Assembly: GCF_012273895.1 (NCBI RefSeq) | Contig: NC_052120.1 | Coordinates: 2,542,001 to 2,606,000 of the forward strand | Direction: 5' to 3' | Source of the DNA: Zerene cesonia | Taxonomy: Eukaryota; Arthropoda; Insecta; Lepidoptera; Pieridae | DNA length: 64,000 nucleotides | Shown here: piece by piece, positions 63,825 through 64,000 of the stretch | Layout of the letters: each line of letters begins with the position of its first letter | How positions within the stretch are numbered: the stretch's first letter is position 1 | Position numbers and translations under genes: made by a program | The notes under the pieces: generated by a model | The model's database searches: none | Seen by the model: only the letters and a program-made list of their open reading frames with translations | What the model was told of the DNA's origin: nothing

Positions 63825-63948
63825 TTCCTTTCCATTTCCAATTTTTTTTGTTAATTTAATTGTTTTGTGTGCAATAAAGAATATTTCATTTCATTTCATT
63901 CATTTCATTTCATTTCATTTCATTTCATTTCATTTCATTTCATTTCAT
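63825..63948 (+). mobile_element. LINE-like tail with (ATTTC)n after a gap
   Basis: TTGTGTGCAATAAAGAATA leads into an ATTTC pentamer run (about 63882-63948) with one phase slip near 63900. The body of the element probably fills the gap before it. Confidence 0.5.
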
Positions 63949-64000
63949 AACAGACTCGAGACCTGGCTAGTTACAAGTGATACTTTGTAAGTATGTAAAT

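Larger units (their letters stand above)
49411..64000 (+). other. Gene B intron 1 (5' part), repeat-rich
   Basis: No frame here carries the Walker A, signature or other ABCG motifs expected in exon 2, so the whole stretch is read as intron. It includes two 1000-N gaps, SINEs (57.2 and 58.2 kb), and the paired palindromes at 57.4 kb. A hidden exon inside a gap cannot be excluded. Confidence 0.6.

Overview
The window is AT-rich, intron-rich animal nuclear DNA, most likely from a butterfly or moth (Lepidoptera). The evidence is spliced genes with GT-AG introns, tRNA-headed SINEs ending in (GAT)n, and several other dispersed repeat families of a type I associate with lepidopteran genomes. No species can be named. 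Six assembly gaps, each exactly 1000 N, interrupt the window.

Gene A (minus strand, 35562 down to 1542) is a complete ABC transporter of subfamily G, in the ABCG1/ABCG4-like clade. I assembled it from 11 exons whose splice phases all agree, giving 656 aa. Exon 1 (84 codons plus one base) lies near 35.4 kb. Exons 2-11, which carry the whole nucleotide-binding domain and all membrane helices, are packed into 7605-1542. The first intron is about 27.7 kb. It contains four gaps, many transposon remnants, and a promoter-like cluster at 16.44-16.63 kb.

Gene B (plus strand, from 49251) is represented only by its first coding exon (49251-49410). Its last 20 or so codons are clearly paralogous to the end of gene A exon 1, and its splice donor sits at the homologous codon in the same phase. 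The window therefore shows two divergently transcribed ABCG paralogues, with start codons about 13.7 kb apart. The rest of gene B lies beyond the right edge, so its first intron appears to exceed 14.5 kb. Both first exons sit beside CpG-rich islands that stand out from the AT-rich background and are probable promoters.

Layout: 1-1541, 3' flank of gene A with one weak exon-like ORF; 1542-7605, exons 11 to 2; 7606-35309, intron 1; 35310-35562, exon 1; 35563-49250, divergent intergenic DNA rich in SINEs; 49251-49410, gene B exon 1; 49411-64000, gene B intron 1, again repeat-rich. I saw no tRNA, rRNA or CRISPR and no other convincing protein gene.

The best candidates for something undescribed are: a 92-nt hairpin at 44739-44830 with 28 of 31 arm bases paired (microRNA-like, or a very small MITE); a tandem pair of perfect palindromes at 57419-57506; an inverted repeat pair filling most of gene A intron 9; a SINE-in-SINE insertion with a 13-bp target duplication; and a gap bracketed by a 12-bp direct repeat. 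Intact ABCG1-type proteins are membrane half-transporters that work as dimers, usually on sterols or other lipids. The substrate of these two cannot be read from sequence.
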